From positions 62,001 to 126,000 of the forward strand of contig RSEE01000140.1 in the NCBI GenBank assembly GCA_003971905.1: DNA of 64,000 nt. Direction: 5' to 3'. The first letter of the stretch is position 1, and each line of letters starts with the position of its first letter. The notes beneath the pieces were generated by a model. That model saw only the letters and a list, made by a program, of their open reading frames with translations, was not told the DNA's origin and searched no databases. This document shows, one piece after another, positions 37,301 through 49,359 of this stretch. This stretch comes from Moniliella sp. 'wahieum'. Lineage: Eukaryota; Basidiomycota; Moniliellomycetes; Moniliellales; Moniliellaceae. The translations under genes were made by a program, and so were the position numbers.

Positions 37301-37608
37301 CCGGATGGAGAGCGTGACGGTGGCGGAAGTACAGCAGGCGATTGCCAAGTACCTGGTGCCTCTCTTTGATCCAGCCCAGTCGTTGGCCTCGGTTGCTGCC
37401 GCACCGATGTAGCGCACAAGATTGAGACACAGTTGACCAAGGTGGGATACCAAGTATCTCGCCGTGAACTGGCTGCGGACGAGAAGACCGAGGCGGATGG
37501 GGAGGAAGAGGAGGAAGGGTCGAGCACCGACGAGAGCGAAGAGGAGAGGAGGAGGAGGAGGAGGACACGGACATGGACGAGTCGGACGAGTCGACGGAGT
37601 CGCACTGA
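34301..37608 (+). CDS. M16-family zinc metallopeptidase (SDD3/YOL098C-like)
   Basis: Large insulinase-fold peptidase, close to the uncharacterised fungal YOL098C/Sdd3 group and related to presequence proteases. It begins MPSPAPPAQLGNFDLVTRFS. The inverted zinc motif HxxEH is in DSGCPHTLEHLVFLGSEKYP, followed by YKGILDTLANRAFANGTNAW, TATDHTAYSLTTAG and EVYHVDGRAKEAGVVFSEMQ with RSETGGLM. Intron at 35184-35239. Later modules include FYDEEYVTCTSPVTQVGGHQ, KREKLRTLEQLESAPQNYLN and GSHGFPPETLGIEMRAEASK. The C-terminus has TQLTKVGYQVSRRELAADEK and an acidic Glu/Asp/Ser tail ending DESTESH. Frame breaks occur, including one near 37410 before the tail and others near 35070, 35280, 35935, 36120, 36590, 36970 and 37210. 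Length near 1,050 residues fits the family. Confidence 0.85.
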
Positions 37609-39480
37609 CGTCTTCTATTTACACATCAGCGCAGGAGGGGGCTCCTTATTCAGTCTCGCTACGAATCTATGCTTGAACTACTTCAGCGATATCATGATGA
37701 TGAAAATGGCAGGTATACTCAGGGGACACAATAGGGGACAGAGGTAGAGAGTCCATGCCAACCCGCCGTCGCGATGGTAAAAAGCAGGTGAGTTGGCAAG
37801 GCTGGAGTGCGCGCCCCCACAGATGAAAGTTCCTGAGGCACGGGGTGGATTAACTGTCAATTGACCTTACTTCCGAACATCTCTACTATAGTGTGTTTTG
37901 TTCAGTCTGTGCGCACGGGCGGTGACTGTAGCGGCATACTACGGCAGGCAGACGGCGCGGTCTGAGCTACCAGAAGCAGATCAGCGAAAACGACAACGAT
38001 CAAACTTGAGCGAAGAGGTGGGGGTGGCTAGTAGGAAGAACAGAGAGGAAAGCACCAGCGGTGTGTGCCTCTTACCCAACACGAGCACAGCTTAAAGCCT
38101 ATTCTTGGCAAAGCCATCTGAATTCGTCCATCACCAAGCAGAGGTGCAGTCAGCCAGCGTGATGGCAAGTCTTTCTGGCACCGTAACGACGATGGGCGCC
38201 CCATCACAGACACGACGCTCGGCAGGCTCAAAACAGATTCAAATGGGTCACCCCGCACGGGAGGAGAGGTAGTAGGAGGGGAATCCATCGGTAGTATATA
38301 GCCCAATCTTGGTGGCCACGCATCATAAGCACAGGAGTACGAATGAACAGCGAAGAAGAACGAACCATAAGCAGGAGTGTTCTGAAACCTTCACCACTGT
38401 CTATCCCACTTCGTGCGCAGAAGTGGCGTTTGGAACGACCCAAACAGTTGCCTGTTGGCACAGCAAAGTAAAAAGCATACTGCTTAATTGGTGCACCTAC
38501 ATCCTTCATCTATCCAGAGGTCCTTCTTCCATAACCCGTGGATTTTCGACGTGCCACCCAACTATATATTAGACGCCAGTGTCTCGACGGATGCCTTGCC
38601 TGGGGTGGTCTCGTTTTTTGTCCCGTCTAGATCTCATCCGGACTCTCGTGTCACCTGTCGGGCGTCGTTCGTCAAGGATCTGATGCCTTGGTGGGGTCTC
38701 CGTCTGGGGGGCACAGCGACCTTCTGACACTCTCGAAGAAGAGTGCCTGTGGTTGCGTCCAAACCAGCTATACCGGGGCAGTCCCGTCTCATCGGAGATT
38801 CTTCCCATTGAGAACACATCTTTATAGTAGTATTAATAGATCGTGAGATGCGCGGTGTGGATCGTGCATGCCGACGCACTGGCGGCCAGTTTCGGGACTG
38901 GAGTAGTACTATTAGGCTCAGACGTCCGACCAGACGATGGAGTGGGGCCACGAGCATGCGGCCGAGTGGTTGGAGGGAGGGCAGGTCACGCAAGGAAGGG
39001 GAGGCTGTCTGGTGTTGAGCTTCTTTCGGCGTCGGGGGGCCTCAGCTCGTGTCACGCGTCACGTGCAATTCGATGTGCTGCTGGCCCGAGCAGGGCGTGC
39101 GAGCTGTGAAGCGTGCCGCTTGCAGCACCGGACACAAGCGTCTGGCGGGGGGCACCCTACTGGCCAGGCCCACCCGCACACAGTAGCGCGCCCTGCACAC
39201 AAGCGTCGGCAGTAGTAGGTAGCCGGGTAACATGTGGCATGTGCCACACTTCCCTCACGCCCTAACCCACCCCCCTCGATGTGAGACAGACTGAAACAGG
39301 GTATTTTTTATTTTTGGGTGTTGATGCATGATGCATGATATGCTTTTCCCTACCTATGACGGGCTCCCGACCCAATCCAGTTAAATACTGCCGCCCGCAC
39401 CTCTTCTCGCCCTCCTCCTCACCACCACCATCCATCCATCCCCTCACCTACCCGCTACCCAGTCGCCTCATAACGAGATC
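37609..39480. other. 1.9 kb gene-poor region
   Basis: No frame with recognisable family features on either strand. A GATGCATGATGCATGAT repeat lies at 39322-39339, and a GTCACGCGTCACGT motif at 39051-39064, both near the next gene. TTAAATACT at 39381 could serve as a TATA-type element. Confidence 0.45.
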
Positions 39481-41048
39481 ATGCCTGCATCCAGCAACGC
39501 AGCCCACGCCAGCGGCAGTGCGCCGTTCCATTCCAGCGCCAATAAGCGCGCCCGGGCCGATATGGAGGCCGATGATATCTTTGAATCCGACATCCTTGAC
39601 CGGCCGGCAAAGCGAGTATGTACCCTTCTTCCTTTCCCTCACACTGGGCCACACAGCCACCCTAACACGAAAGAACAGCTTCCGACGGTCCATTCACCCC
39701 CCTTACCAGCCCCCCCGCCGCGCCTGCTTCATCCAGCCCCAGGGCCAAGCGCCAGTTTTCGTTCCTGGGGGACGAGGATGAGGATGAGGACACAGGGCCT
39801 CGTACCCCCCGTTTTATCAAGAAGCTGCGATCAAACCCCATCCCCAAACCTGAGCCCAAGTGGAAGTCGAAGCTCAAGGCTACGTTGCGCGCGAGCGGGT
39901 GGAGGTGCCCGGCGAACGATTTCTGTTTCCGCCACATGCCCAACAGGAGCATGAGCAGAGGGATCGGAATCAGTGGGAGCGTACCGCCATTTTCAATGCC
40001 GACCTTGACGCGATCCTCGAACGGTTTGAAGAAAATCTCCAAAAGTTTGGAGCCACAGAGTGGGACGACAACACCGCCTCCTCCTCCGAATCTTCAGACG
40101 AGGAGTGGGACGGGGAGGTGAGTGAGGAATACTCTGAGCCCGATGAGTCCTCGGTGCAGGACCTGATCAACATGGGGGCGCCACGCCCGTTTGCACTGAA
40201 CGACGATTTCTTCTGTCCCACCGAGTCGGAGCAAGAGGACGAGGCGGACACAACCAACAGTGGACCCCAAGCCCACACCTTGAGTCCCATTTGTTTTTCT
40301 CACCCTCCCCCACATTGGCGGAAAGGATGAGGTGAACGAAGCTGCATCTGCAAGCAACGACGACCCTCCGAGTCCTACACTTCCGCCTATGGCTCCCAAC
40401 GACCGGGAGGGAAGTGGAGAAACTGATTCGTATGAAGAAGACGAAAGTGATGTGCGCCTCTTCCCTCACCCTGATCCCCTTCGCCCCTTCGCCCCAGGCT
40501 GTGCACGGACGAACGGCGACAGGTTCCGTCCCTTCTGGTACGGCACCCTTCTTTCTTCCCAATACACACTGCAGGAGTTTGCAGCGCAGCAAGTGGGAGG
40601 CCCATCGCTCCACCATCTGTCCAAGAAGCAGCAAAGCAAGTTTTTCAACGGCCGGGAATGGAACCGCCACCAATTGAAACCGAAGATTGCAGCTGCCTTG
40701 GAGAAGGACCCGCGGAGCGTGGTCGTGTGGCGCGTGGAGGCGAGGCCGCTCAAACAGCCATGCGAGCCAGCTCACCTTGTCGAGGCCAAGATGCTGACTG
40801 AGTTTGGCTGCAGTGTTACGTGGCCAATGCCCCATAACACGCAAGCCGGAGTGCTGGGCATCGAACTGATCCCGGTGGATAACACGGGCCGGCACTGGCC
40901 CCCTTGGCTGACCAAGGTGATGGGGATGGATGCACACTACTTGGCCAACCTGGAGCCTGGCCTCCACCTCTTTGTCGTGGCCCTGATCGACGTGCCTACT
41001 TTTTTCCCACCTGAACCAAAACGGCGGAAGAACACTCAATCTGCCTAG
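39481..41048 (+). CDS. Uncharacterised acidic nuclear-type protein
   Basis: I do not recognise the family. It starts MPASSNAAHASGS with a basic KRARAD patch and ADDIFESDILDRPAKR. An intron near 39617-39678 joins to a Pro/Ser-rich stretch, FSFLGDEDEDEDTGPRTPRF and KKLRSNPIPKPEPKWKSKLK. Next is AIFNADLDAILERFEENLQK, a Ser/Glu-rich acidic block (SSSESSDEEWDGEVSEEYSE) and LNDDFFCPTESEQEDEADTT. The well-ordered C-terminal part contains RPFWYGTLLSSQYTLQEFAA, QQSKFFNGREWNRHQLKPKI and DAHYLANLEPGLHLFVVALI, ending KRRKNTQSA. Conserved-looking aromatic and Trp content suggests a real domain there. Frame breaks or introns near 39760, 39890 and 40290. A TATA-like element and ATGCATGA repeat lie within 160 bp upstream. 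Confidence 0.6.
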
Positions 41049-43983
41049 TGGAAGTGCCTTGCTCTACTTTTCCCCTTTTGATGACCTCTCGATGACTCCA
41101 ATGTCTTTATCCTCCGTCTTCCCAATTGTGGTTGAGACCCCCCCCATCCCTTCCCCATCATATGGATGTACACCACCCTTCCGTGTCCCGTTCGAGAATC
41201 ATATCGCGGTTTGCCTTGTCCGATTGGTCCACAATTCTAAAGATATAGTACAGAGTATAGATATAGGAAAGAGACCGATGAGAACTCGCCGTCAGTAGAA
41301 AGCAGTAGCCCGGCTCCATCCCCCCTCCATTGGTTAACGTGCTGTCGTCCGCGACGCATCCAAGTTGAAAAAGGGCACGCCGATTAACATATCTTTTGGG
41401 GTATATGGCCACCAATTCTTGCTCACTTCCTCCTCAATCAATTACATCCGGCGACCTTTGATAGTATGCGGCATTACTTACACACAGCTCATCACTTTTG
41501 TCTGCATATTAGTAGAACGGGAATGTACATGTCGGATCACCTTTCGCCTCTCGCCACCCGCCCAACACCGATTCTGCGGGCAGCCCTAGAGATGCCCGGT
41601 GCCGGGCACCCTATCGCAGAAGCTCTTCCTCCACCTTTGACACCTGCCAGAGGACACCATTCAAATAGTAGGAAGTAGCACACCGGAAATATTACTCCCG
41701 TCGAGCCCACAGCTCGCCGGCCGTATGCTTATACCGGAGTCATATCATTTGCAACACTTAAGGCTGGGACAAGGAAATGCTGCACCTACATCGACCTGCT
41801 CATCCGGCGAGTGCTGCGGGTTGGCGCCGAACCAGTTTAAGAAAGCAGATGAGATGCCAGCAGATCAAGACCCTCTTGCGTCGGCCCTTCGCGTCCAAAT
41901 CGGAGGTAGCGCACGTGGATACGAAAGAGCATGGTACACCTCCAGGGTCAACCATCTCAACTCACCACTTTTCATTCTTGCCAGCACCCATCGTGCTCGC
42001 CGTATTATAGTGGCATAATATCCTCGTGTCGTCATAACTTGGCGCAGTCTCTTCGTTCCGACAGTCGAAGCAGTTCCCTCTACCGGCGTTCCAAAGGTGT
42101 TGCAGTTCGCTCGTGCACCGCCATCTAGGCTCGATGCGGAGGTGGATGCTAGGGATGGAGTGCACGGGCTGCAGGATGGGCTCCCACATCGACTCGTGCA
42201 ATGCACCACACTTGGACTGGGTGCGGATGCAAGCCATGATTTGCTCAGGAGAAGACATGGCACACCGCACTTGCACATGCTGCGCGTGGAAGGCTCAAGA
42301 TGCGGAGCTGGAGATCAATCTGAACCGTTGAGCATATTGGGCTGTTCCTTACGGCTCTTCTCCCACACATAATCCTCCCCTCCCACGCAAGTACCGGGCC
42401 GGTTGCCGTTCGACGCACTTGCGAAGGCTGAGTGCGAGGCCTGGCGCGTGTGCCACTCTCGCTCGAACGATGCAGGTGGCACACGGCACTGCAGGTAAGT
42501 CAGCACTTGTCACAGGCAATCATGAGGCAGATCACAACCTGAAGCAGGGCCGTGGCAGATGCACTTGGTGGGCAGGCCCGCCCCAATAACGCCAGATCTG
42601 CGAAGATCAAAGAGGGCAAAAGTCAAGTTGGTCCAACTCCACCTCGAAACGAGTATTGTCCGGCGGACCCTCTTGTTGTTAGTTGGAGGGGAGTGCTACA
42701 AGGAGTTCCCCTGCCCGGTCCTCGGGTGGCGACGCTCGTTGGCCAGGCAACCCCACTGGTGTGCTCTTTCCATCTCCCTCTGTCCCCTGTCTCCTCTTCC
42801 TTTCAGGCGTTTCTTGCAGACTTGTGATCTTGATGGGTCACGCCTGGTCTGGCGGCTGTTTTGCGGATGATCCGCAGGCCATAGGATCCCCGCGTGCTCC
42901 AGCAATACATTGCGGGGAGCGACACGTGAAGGGAAGCGGATAGATATTGATGCTAGTCAAGCGAGGCTGTGGTGTGAAAGCGGTTGTGAAATTTGAACGC
43001 CACTTGGCTAGTCGCGGTAATAGCAGCAGCACAGGGTCCGCATCATTCGTCGGTTCTCTCGACTACCGATCCCCGATAATAATCGATCGCTGATGGCCCC
43101 AATCGCTGTGGGGTTGGGGCACCAGGGCGCGCGAGCGGGGATACGCGGAGATGGGGGGTGCCGTGGAGCTGCGCAGCAAGATAGGACAGCCGCCAGCAGG
43201 CCACGCTGTGGCCACACGAAGCTTGCCAGACGGCCCGGGGGAAGCGGCGGAGGCAGACACATGCTCTACCCGTCTATCGGCCGAGGGGAGGCCGTGTGCT
43301 GTGGGGCGGAGGATCATCGATGCTGAATGACGGTGGCGGGCGGAGGCCGGACTGAGGAGGCAGGATGGGGCAGGAGGTGGCGAGGCAGGCCCTTCAAGCT
43401 TCAAGCTTCAAGCTTCAATATTCAATATGCAATGGCCATATAGCTGTGCTCCCTACACTCGCCTCCTGCCGGCCTCCGCAGCTGTGGGGACCCCTCCAGT
43501 GTCGCCGCCGTTTTCACAACGACGCCGTTGGCTGAGGCTGAGTGGAAAGGCCCTCGTGACGCGTGATGCCCACGGCCCAAGGCCTACGGCCTCCCTCGTA
43601 TCTTCGCCACCGGCCACTGGTAGCCACTGCCCATGACGTTACTGAGTGCACTGAGTGCCTAGGCTGAGCACTGGCCAGTCTGAAAGCCCACTCGGCTGTG
43701 AGTGTACTCAGTAATCCTGCCAGACGAACACACCCATCACGCATCACGCATCACACTCCACAGTGTGAGATGTGGGATTCCGCCCTGCCAACACTGCCCC
43801 CGCGCCCGCTGCGGTCTGTCAGGAAAACTCGAATTGCGGGGCGGCAGGTGCAGCAAGCCACAGCAGCCGATAGCCCAGTTCCCCACACGCCTCCGCCCTT
43901 TAGACGCACATCCCAGCCGGTCTTCCTCCCCCCCACCTCTCCCCCCACCCCCACCCCTCGCCCCGTTGCTGCCGCCTCCCGCC
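41049..43983. other. 2.9 kb gene-poor region upstream of the double Sec14 gene
   Basis: No confidently recognised gene. 41180-41480 is locally AT-rich. A possible minus-strand gene lies within (separate entry). A (TTCAAGC)n repeat is at 43392-43420, and a CATCACG tandem at 43735-43756 sits about 230 bp before the next start. TGAGTGCACTGAGTGCCTAGG near 43642 is another short direct repeat. Confidence 0.45.
41962..42506 (-). CDS. possible small spliced gene, family unknown
   Basis: Weak candidate. On the minus strand a CTTACCTGCAG acceptor-like site near 42492 precedes CRVPPASFEREWHTRQASHS then AFASASNGNRPGTCVGGEDY and VWEKSRKEQPNMLNG. Further down another frame reads MSSPEQIMACIRTQSKCGAL and WEPILQPVHSIPSIHLR. 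The composition looks protein-like and Cys residues recur, but I recognise no domain and cannot set the exon joins, start or end. It may be spurious. Confidence 0.25.
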
Positions 43984-46900
43984 ATGTCTGCCACCGAGTC
44001 CCGATTGGCCCCGTGCCCATCGCCGACGGGTACGCGGGCAACCTCACCCCCGCCCAAACCCAGAAGCTGCGTGAATTCTGGGCGGGCTACTTCGACTGGG
44101 TAGCCAACGCCACTGGCACCGGCGCCAGTCAACCTGCCGCCTCCACAGCCGCCTCTTCCGATCCCTCAAGTGCCCCCAAGGGCGATGCCGCCAAGGATGC
44201 GGCCCACATCCAGCAGGAGCAGGCCAACCTGCGCGCCCTCCTCGACTCGTACGGCCCAGACTCGCTCAAGAGAGCCATGTGGGAGTTTATCAAGATGGAC
44301 AATCCAGACAGCATCTGCCTTCGTTTCCTCCGCGCCCGTAAATGGGACGTCGCTCGTGCGCTTGGCATGTTTGCCGGCTGCCTCAAATGGCGCCTTGACA
44401 ATGGCGTCCAAGACTTGGTCGAGGGAGGGGACTTGACCAACGGTGCTAGAATCGAAAAGTTCCTTGACCAGCAACGTTCGGGCAAGACGTATGCCAACGG
44501 TGCCACGGGCGGTGACAATGTTGCGCCGATCCCAGTCTGTTATATCCATGTTAAGAAGCACTTCACCAATGGTCAGCCCAGCTCCTCCATGGAAAAGTAC
44601 GTCATTTATGCCATGGAAAGTTTCCGATGCCTCATGGTGCCTCCGGGCGACAAGTCCATCATCTTTTTCGACTTGACGTCCTTTGGAGTCAAGAACATGG
44701 ACTGGTCTTGCATTTTGTTCATTGTCAAGTGTCTCGAGGCATACTACCCTGAATCCTTGTCGGTTCTCTATGTGCACAATGCACCCTGGGTCTTTTCTGG
44801 CATTTGGAAGGTACTCAGCCCCATGCTTGATCCTGTCGTACGCTCCAAGATTCAGTTCACCAAGTCGGCCAAGGATGTCACTGCCACCGTTCCCGCCGAC
44901 CACATGATCGCCCAACTCGGGGGCAACAACACCAACGAGTTCAAATTTATCGAACCTCGTCCGGACGAAAACGACAAGCAGAAGGACACGACGATCAAAC
45001 CTGCGCTCCTCCGGCGCTACCATGACCTGGCCGATGCGTATGAGGCTGCCACCAAACGTTGGATCGAGACCAACGGTAAAGAGTACGTTTATTTTTTACT
45101 AGCAATATCGCCCTCTCTGGGCTTACGCTTCTGACTGACTTTTCTTTTCCCCATCAGCCCTTCGATTGAGGAAGAACGTACCCTACTGTTCAAGAAGCTC
45201 CGGGTGGCCCAGTTTGACGTCGAACCCTACACCCGTGGCTTGACGGTCTACCATCGCTCGGGCATCATTGATGGTCAAGGTATTGCCCGATGGACGTACA
45301 CGGGCAATGGGCAGACCAAGCAGCATGTCATTGGCCGGACTTCGTGTGCTGCTGTGTTCCGTCGCGAGATTTACGAGATGGAGGTGATGGGAAAATCGTC
45401 CACGCAGGTTGGGGCCGAATCGGAGGCAGCAGCCGCGCGACGCGACTGGGTCGCCCTCTACGGTGATCCTCAAGTAGCTGCCCAAATCGAAGGGAATGCT
45501 GAGGTTCGCGGCTCAAAGGGTGTCCTGACGGGAGTCGACTATGACTTTACCGCTCCCCCCGGGGCGCCGCAGCAAGCTGCGCAGTCTCAACCCCAGAGCA
45601 AACCGCGCAAGTCGGGCCGCCACAAACATCGCACAGCTGAACAGGCCACTGCTGCGGCTGGATTGGCTGGGGTGGGTGCCGCAGCGGCTGTGTCTCAAAG
45701 TCATGAGGATCCCTACGCCCAAAATGGCCACGAGCAAGAAGAACAAGAGGTGCAAGAGCAACCCCCAGCTACTCGCAGGTTCGCCGTTGGCAACCAGGAA
45801 AGTACAAGTACATTGAGCTTGGTGGGCCCTCGGCGAGAGAAATCGAGTCCAAAGCGTTTGATTTGCCCGAAGGCACGGCCAAAACCCTTACTCCAGAACA
45901 ACAAGTGAAGCTACGTGAGATGTGGTCGGTCTACTTTTCGTGGTTGAACCAGGCCAGTGGGCACCAACAAGCAGGAGGTCATCATCATAAGCATATGATC
46001 GACCCTGCTTCTGAGCCGGATCCTTCAAAGAAGGCCAAGTCGGACGCTGACAAGGAGGCGCAGCGAATTGCCGAGGAGCAAGCTCAGTTGAACCAACTAT
46101 TGAGTATGTATGGTGGGGACACGCTGAAGAAGGCTCTCTGGCAGTTCTTCGACTTTGATGACCCGGACGGCTCTCTGCTGCGCTTCCTCCGAGCACGGAA
46201 GTGGGATGTATCCCGCGCCATGAACATGTGTGGCGCCACGCTTAACTGGCGGATGGAGAACAATGTTGAGCAATTGATCGCGGACGGAGAATTGGGCAAC
46301 GGAAAGACGATCCCCAAGTTCCTGGACCAGCAGCGAGAGACAAGACATTTGCATGCGGCACGCCCTAAACGAGCAGCCCATTTGCGCTATCCTTGTCAAG
46401 AAGCATCTCACCAACGGTCAGCCAGGCACATCGATGGAGAAGTTTGTCATCTTTGCCATGGAGTCGTTCCGGATGTTGATGCAGCCGCCGCAAGAGAAGG
46501 TCGTGATCATTTCTCGCTCGAGGGCTTTGGAATCAAAAAGTAAGTTGGTGCTCGATCCCTGTAAACCTGATGTTTCCCCCCCTTTCCACACCAGAGAAGA
46601 GAGACTAACCTATCGTTCCGCTTCCCAGCATGGATTGGAATTGTGTCCTGTTTCGTCAAGTGCCTCGAGGCTTTCTATCCTGAGTCGCTTGGTGTCATCT
46701 ACCTCTACGCTGCACCCTGGATTTTCTCCGGTATCTGGAAGGTACTCTCGCCGCTGCTGGATCCGGTGGTGCGCTCCAAGATTGTGTTTGTCAAAACCGC
46801 CCGCGACTTTGGCGACCGTATTCCTCCCGAGCGCCTGATTGAGGAGGTGGGTGGCCAGGCTGTCGACTCTTTCCGTTTCCTTGAGCCTGTCGAAGGAGAG

Positions 46901-48610
46901 AACGATGCGCAGCGCAACACGGAGGAGAAGAACAGTTTGTCAATGCCTACATGGAGTTGGCAGATGAGTTTGAGGATGTGACTCGCCGCTGGATTGCGTC
47001 GAATGGGCAAGATGCGGCGGTGACAACGGAGCGTGCGCTGCTCAAGCGCAAGTTGCGCGTGGCTGCGTTTGACAAGATGCCCTATGTGCGAGGAAAGACG
47101 ATCTACCACCGCCAAGGTACCCTCGACGGTATGGGACGGGTGACGTGGGTGTACAAGACCAAGGATGGCCAACTACTGCGCCATGTGATTGGTCGGCGCG
47201 ACCACTATGCTACTTTGTTGCGTGAGATCAACTTTGAGGCCGGTGCGTCGGTGGCCGCGGTGGAGGCCAAAACCGAGGATGCCATTGCTCGCCGTGATTG
47301 GCTGACGCTCTATGGCGATGCGTACGCTGCCCATGAGATTGAGGGTGTACCGCTGGACCGTGCCGCTGCCGCTGCCCAGCCGCCCGCAGCGGCGACTGCA
47401 ACGCACAAGAAGAAGCACCGCGCCGGCAAGCACCACCGCCATGGCACTGCAACAGGCGCCGCTGCCGCCGCAGGGGCTGCGGCCGGTGCTGGCTATGCAG
47501 CCGCCCACTCATACGAGACCGGCAATGGCCACGCCTATGCGGAGAAGCCGGAAGGATGGATGGACGATCTGGATGCTCGTTCGGGCTCCATTTCGTCTGT
47601 TGCCCGGCGATCGTCCGGCACGGCGCCCTCGGAGCCGGCTTGGACCGACCGTTCCTCCCCTCCCCCAAGGCCCGTTCAGCGCTGCCCAAGGCCCGTTCGA
47701 CCCCCGTCATGAATGCCAAACCCCTGTTCCTGCTGCAGGAGGCATGGGTCGCTTTTCCACGCACAATACCGAGGATGGTTACTCGTCGGCGGAAGATTTG
47801 TTCTTTGACACGACCGAGGCGCATGCCAAGGACTTGGCCAATGCACGTGTGTATGTGCCCCCCGGCCACCCTACCGTCTCGAGCCAAGACAAGGACAAGC
47901 CGGCCGGCGCAGCCACCGCGACCGTCGCAGCCGTCGTTCGTCTCGGGGCGTCGGGGCCTTTGCTGACGATGTGGCGGCCGCGCCACGGGATGAGCCAAGC
48001 CGCCGAGCTTCCGTCACTACTATGCCCTCTCGTGCTCGTTCGGGTTCAGCGGATGGGCGATCGGGCGATGCACGCTCAATTGGTGGTCGTTCGGGTCGTT
48101 CAGGTCGTTCAGGTCGCTCGGGTCGCTCTACGGGAGGTCGTTCAACGAGCGAAGCCCGTGCTGCCTCTGGTTATGCTGAGCGCCCCGCACCAGGTATGAC
48201 ATTCCCGGTGCCCCTTCGTATGGAGGGTACGAGGGGTACGACGATGGCTACGACACGAGACGTCGGTCCTACTCGGGCGCTCGCGCATGATGTCAGCGTC
48301 GACCAACTCGGCGGTGCAGCTGTACGGCGGATCGTACCACTATGCGCCCGGCTCTTATGGGCGTCGTCATTCGGAGGCAAGGGACGAAGATCTGGCGTTG
48401 CTCTACCCAGAGATCTGCCCAGCCGCAGTCCCAGCCGAGGCGCAAACGCAGCGGCTCGCTTCGCAAGGCAGCTTCCATCTTGATCCCGTCCACGTCGCGC
48501 AGCGCCTCCACTTTGGCTCTGGGAAGCTACGATGACTCGAACCCCGCCCCGGAGCGCCGCCAGAGGAAGCCGTCGCTGCGTCGGCGTCTGTCGGGGTGTT
48601 CAAGGCCTGA
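43984..48610 (+). CDS. Tandem double Sec14/CRAL-TRIO protein (CSR1-like modules)
   Basis: Predicted phospholipid-transfer protein. Module 1 (43984-45780): LTPAQTQKLREFWAGYFDW, CRAL-TRIO-N LRFLRARKWDVARALGMFAG, lipid-binding HVKKHFTNGQPSSSMEKYVI, MDWSCILFIVKCLEAYYPES, APWVFSGIWKVLSPMLDPVV, then YTRGLTVYHRSGIIDGQG. Module 2 (45830-48610) repeats all of it: LTPEQQVKLREMWSVYFSWL, LRFLRARKWDVSRAMNMCGA, CLEAFYPESLGVIYLYAAPW, YVRGKTIYHRQGTLDGMG. Each module ends in a His/Lys-rich then Ala/Gly-rich tail. Introns: 45083-45157 in module 1, 46540-46628 in module 2. No stop, promoter-sized gap or ATG separates the modules, apart from one frame change near 45800. The tail carries GRSGRSGRSGRS repeats and ends LSGVFKA. 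Two fused or overlapping genes remain an alternative reading. Confidence 0.78.
48084..48145 (+). repeat. Gly-Arg-Ser codon repeat
   Basis: Tandem GGTCGTTCG/GGTCGTTCA units (9-base period) near the C-terminus of the double Sec14 protein, encoding GRSGRSGRSGRS. Low-complexity, possibly an SR-type phosphorylated tail. Confidence 0.75.
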
Positions 48611-49359
48611 TGCGCCTCACGGTTCAGTTGCATGTCAACTGCATCTCGACAGATTTTGTGAATGTGCCTCAACATGCCCTGGCTTATGGCTGTATGGTTA
48701 AGACGTGACCATTTTTCTACCAACACACTATACTTTTCAACGCTAGTTCCACCTTGCTCCAGCTTATCCTTCATTTGCCCGCTACTTCCTTCGTCTCCTT
48801 TGGATCGTTTAAACTGCCTCCTACGTTTCCTCTTCCCGCCCCACCACCCTTTTAACACCAAAAACAAAGAATTTCCTCCCTGCACCGCTATATTCCCGTT
48901 TGACCGTTTCCCTCTCGCTCCTAAGATCCCCGCTTTTTCTCACCCAGTACCTATATACTGCTCCCCTGCTAAATTGTTATCAACCCCTATGATGATAATG
49001 CTCCAATCAATTTGCTCCCAAAGAACCAACGGACGTTGAAACGGGCTTCACAGATAGGCCTCGGTATAGAGCGTGCGCGGTGGAACTTGCTTCTTCTCGC
49101 CCTGGCGCCATAATAAGAAGGACCGTGTGAACATGAATATCTTGTGGCTCCTATACGAGATGGGTGTGGTTTTACAGTCAGGGAGTCTGACTGGCCGTGG
49201 GCAACTCGCATCCAATAGAGACTACGCTGCAAATGGTTTGTTCGTATGGCCGACCAACACCACAGCTAGCGTTCCACGTCCCATGTTCGCGTCCGACCAA
49301 GCTGGCGTGCTATCTCCTTCACACGAGACGGAAGCGAGAAAGATCACAGGTATCACCGG
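48611..49359. other. intergenic between convergent genes
   Basis: 3' flanks of the double Sec14 gene and the NOSIP-like gene. T/C-rich around 48700-48960. No gene recognised. Confidence 0.45.

Noticed and set aside
41180-41480. AT-rich patch as a centromere core
   Set aside because: The AT bias is mild and short, and no recognised centromere motif can be demonstrated from sequence alone.
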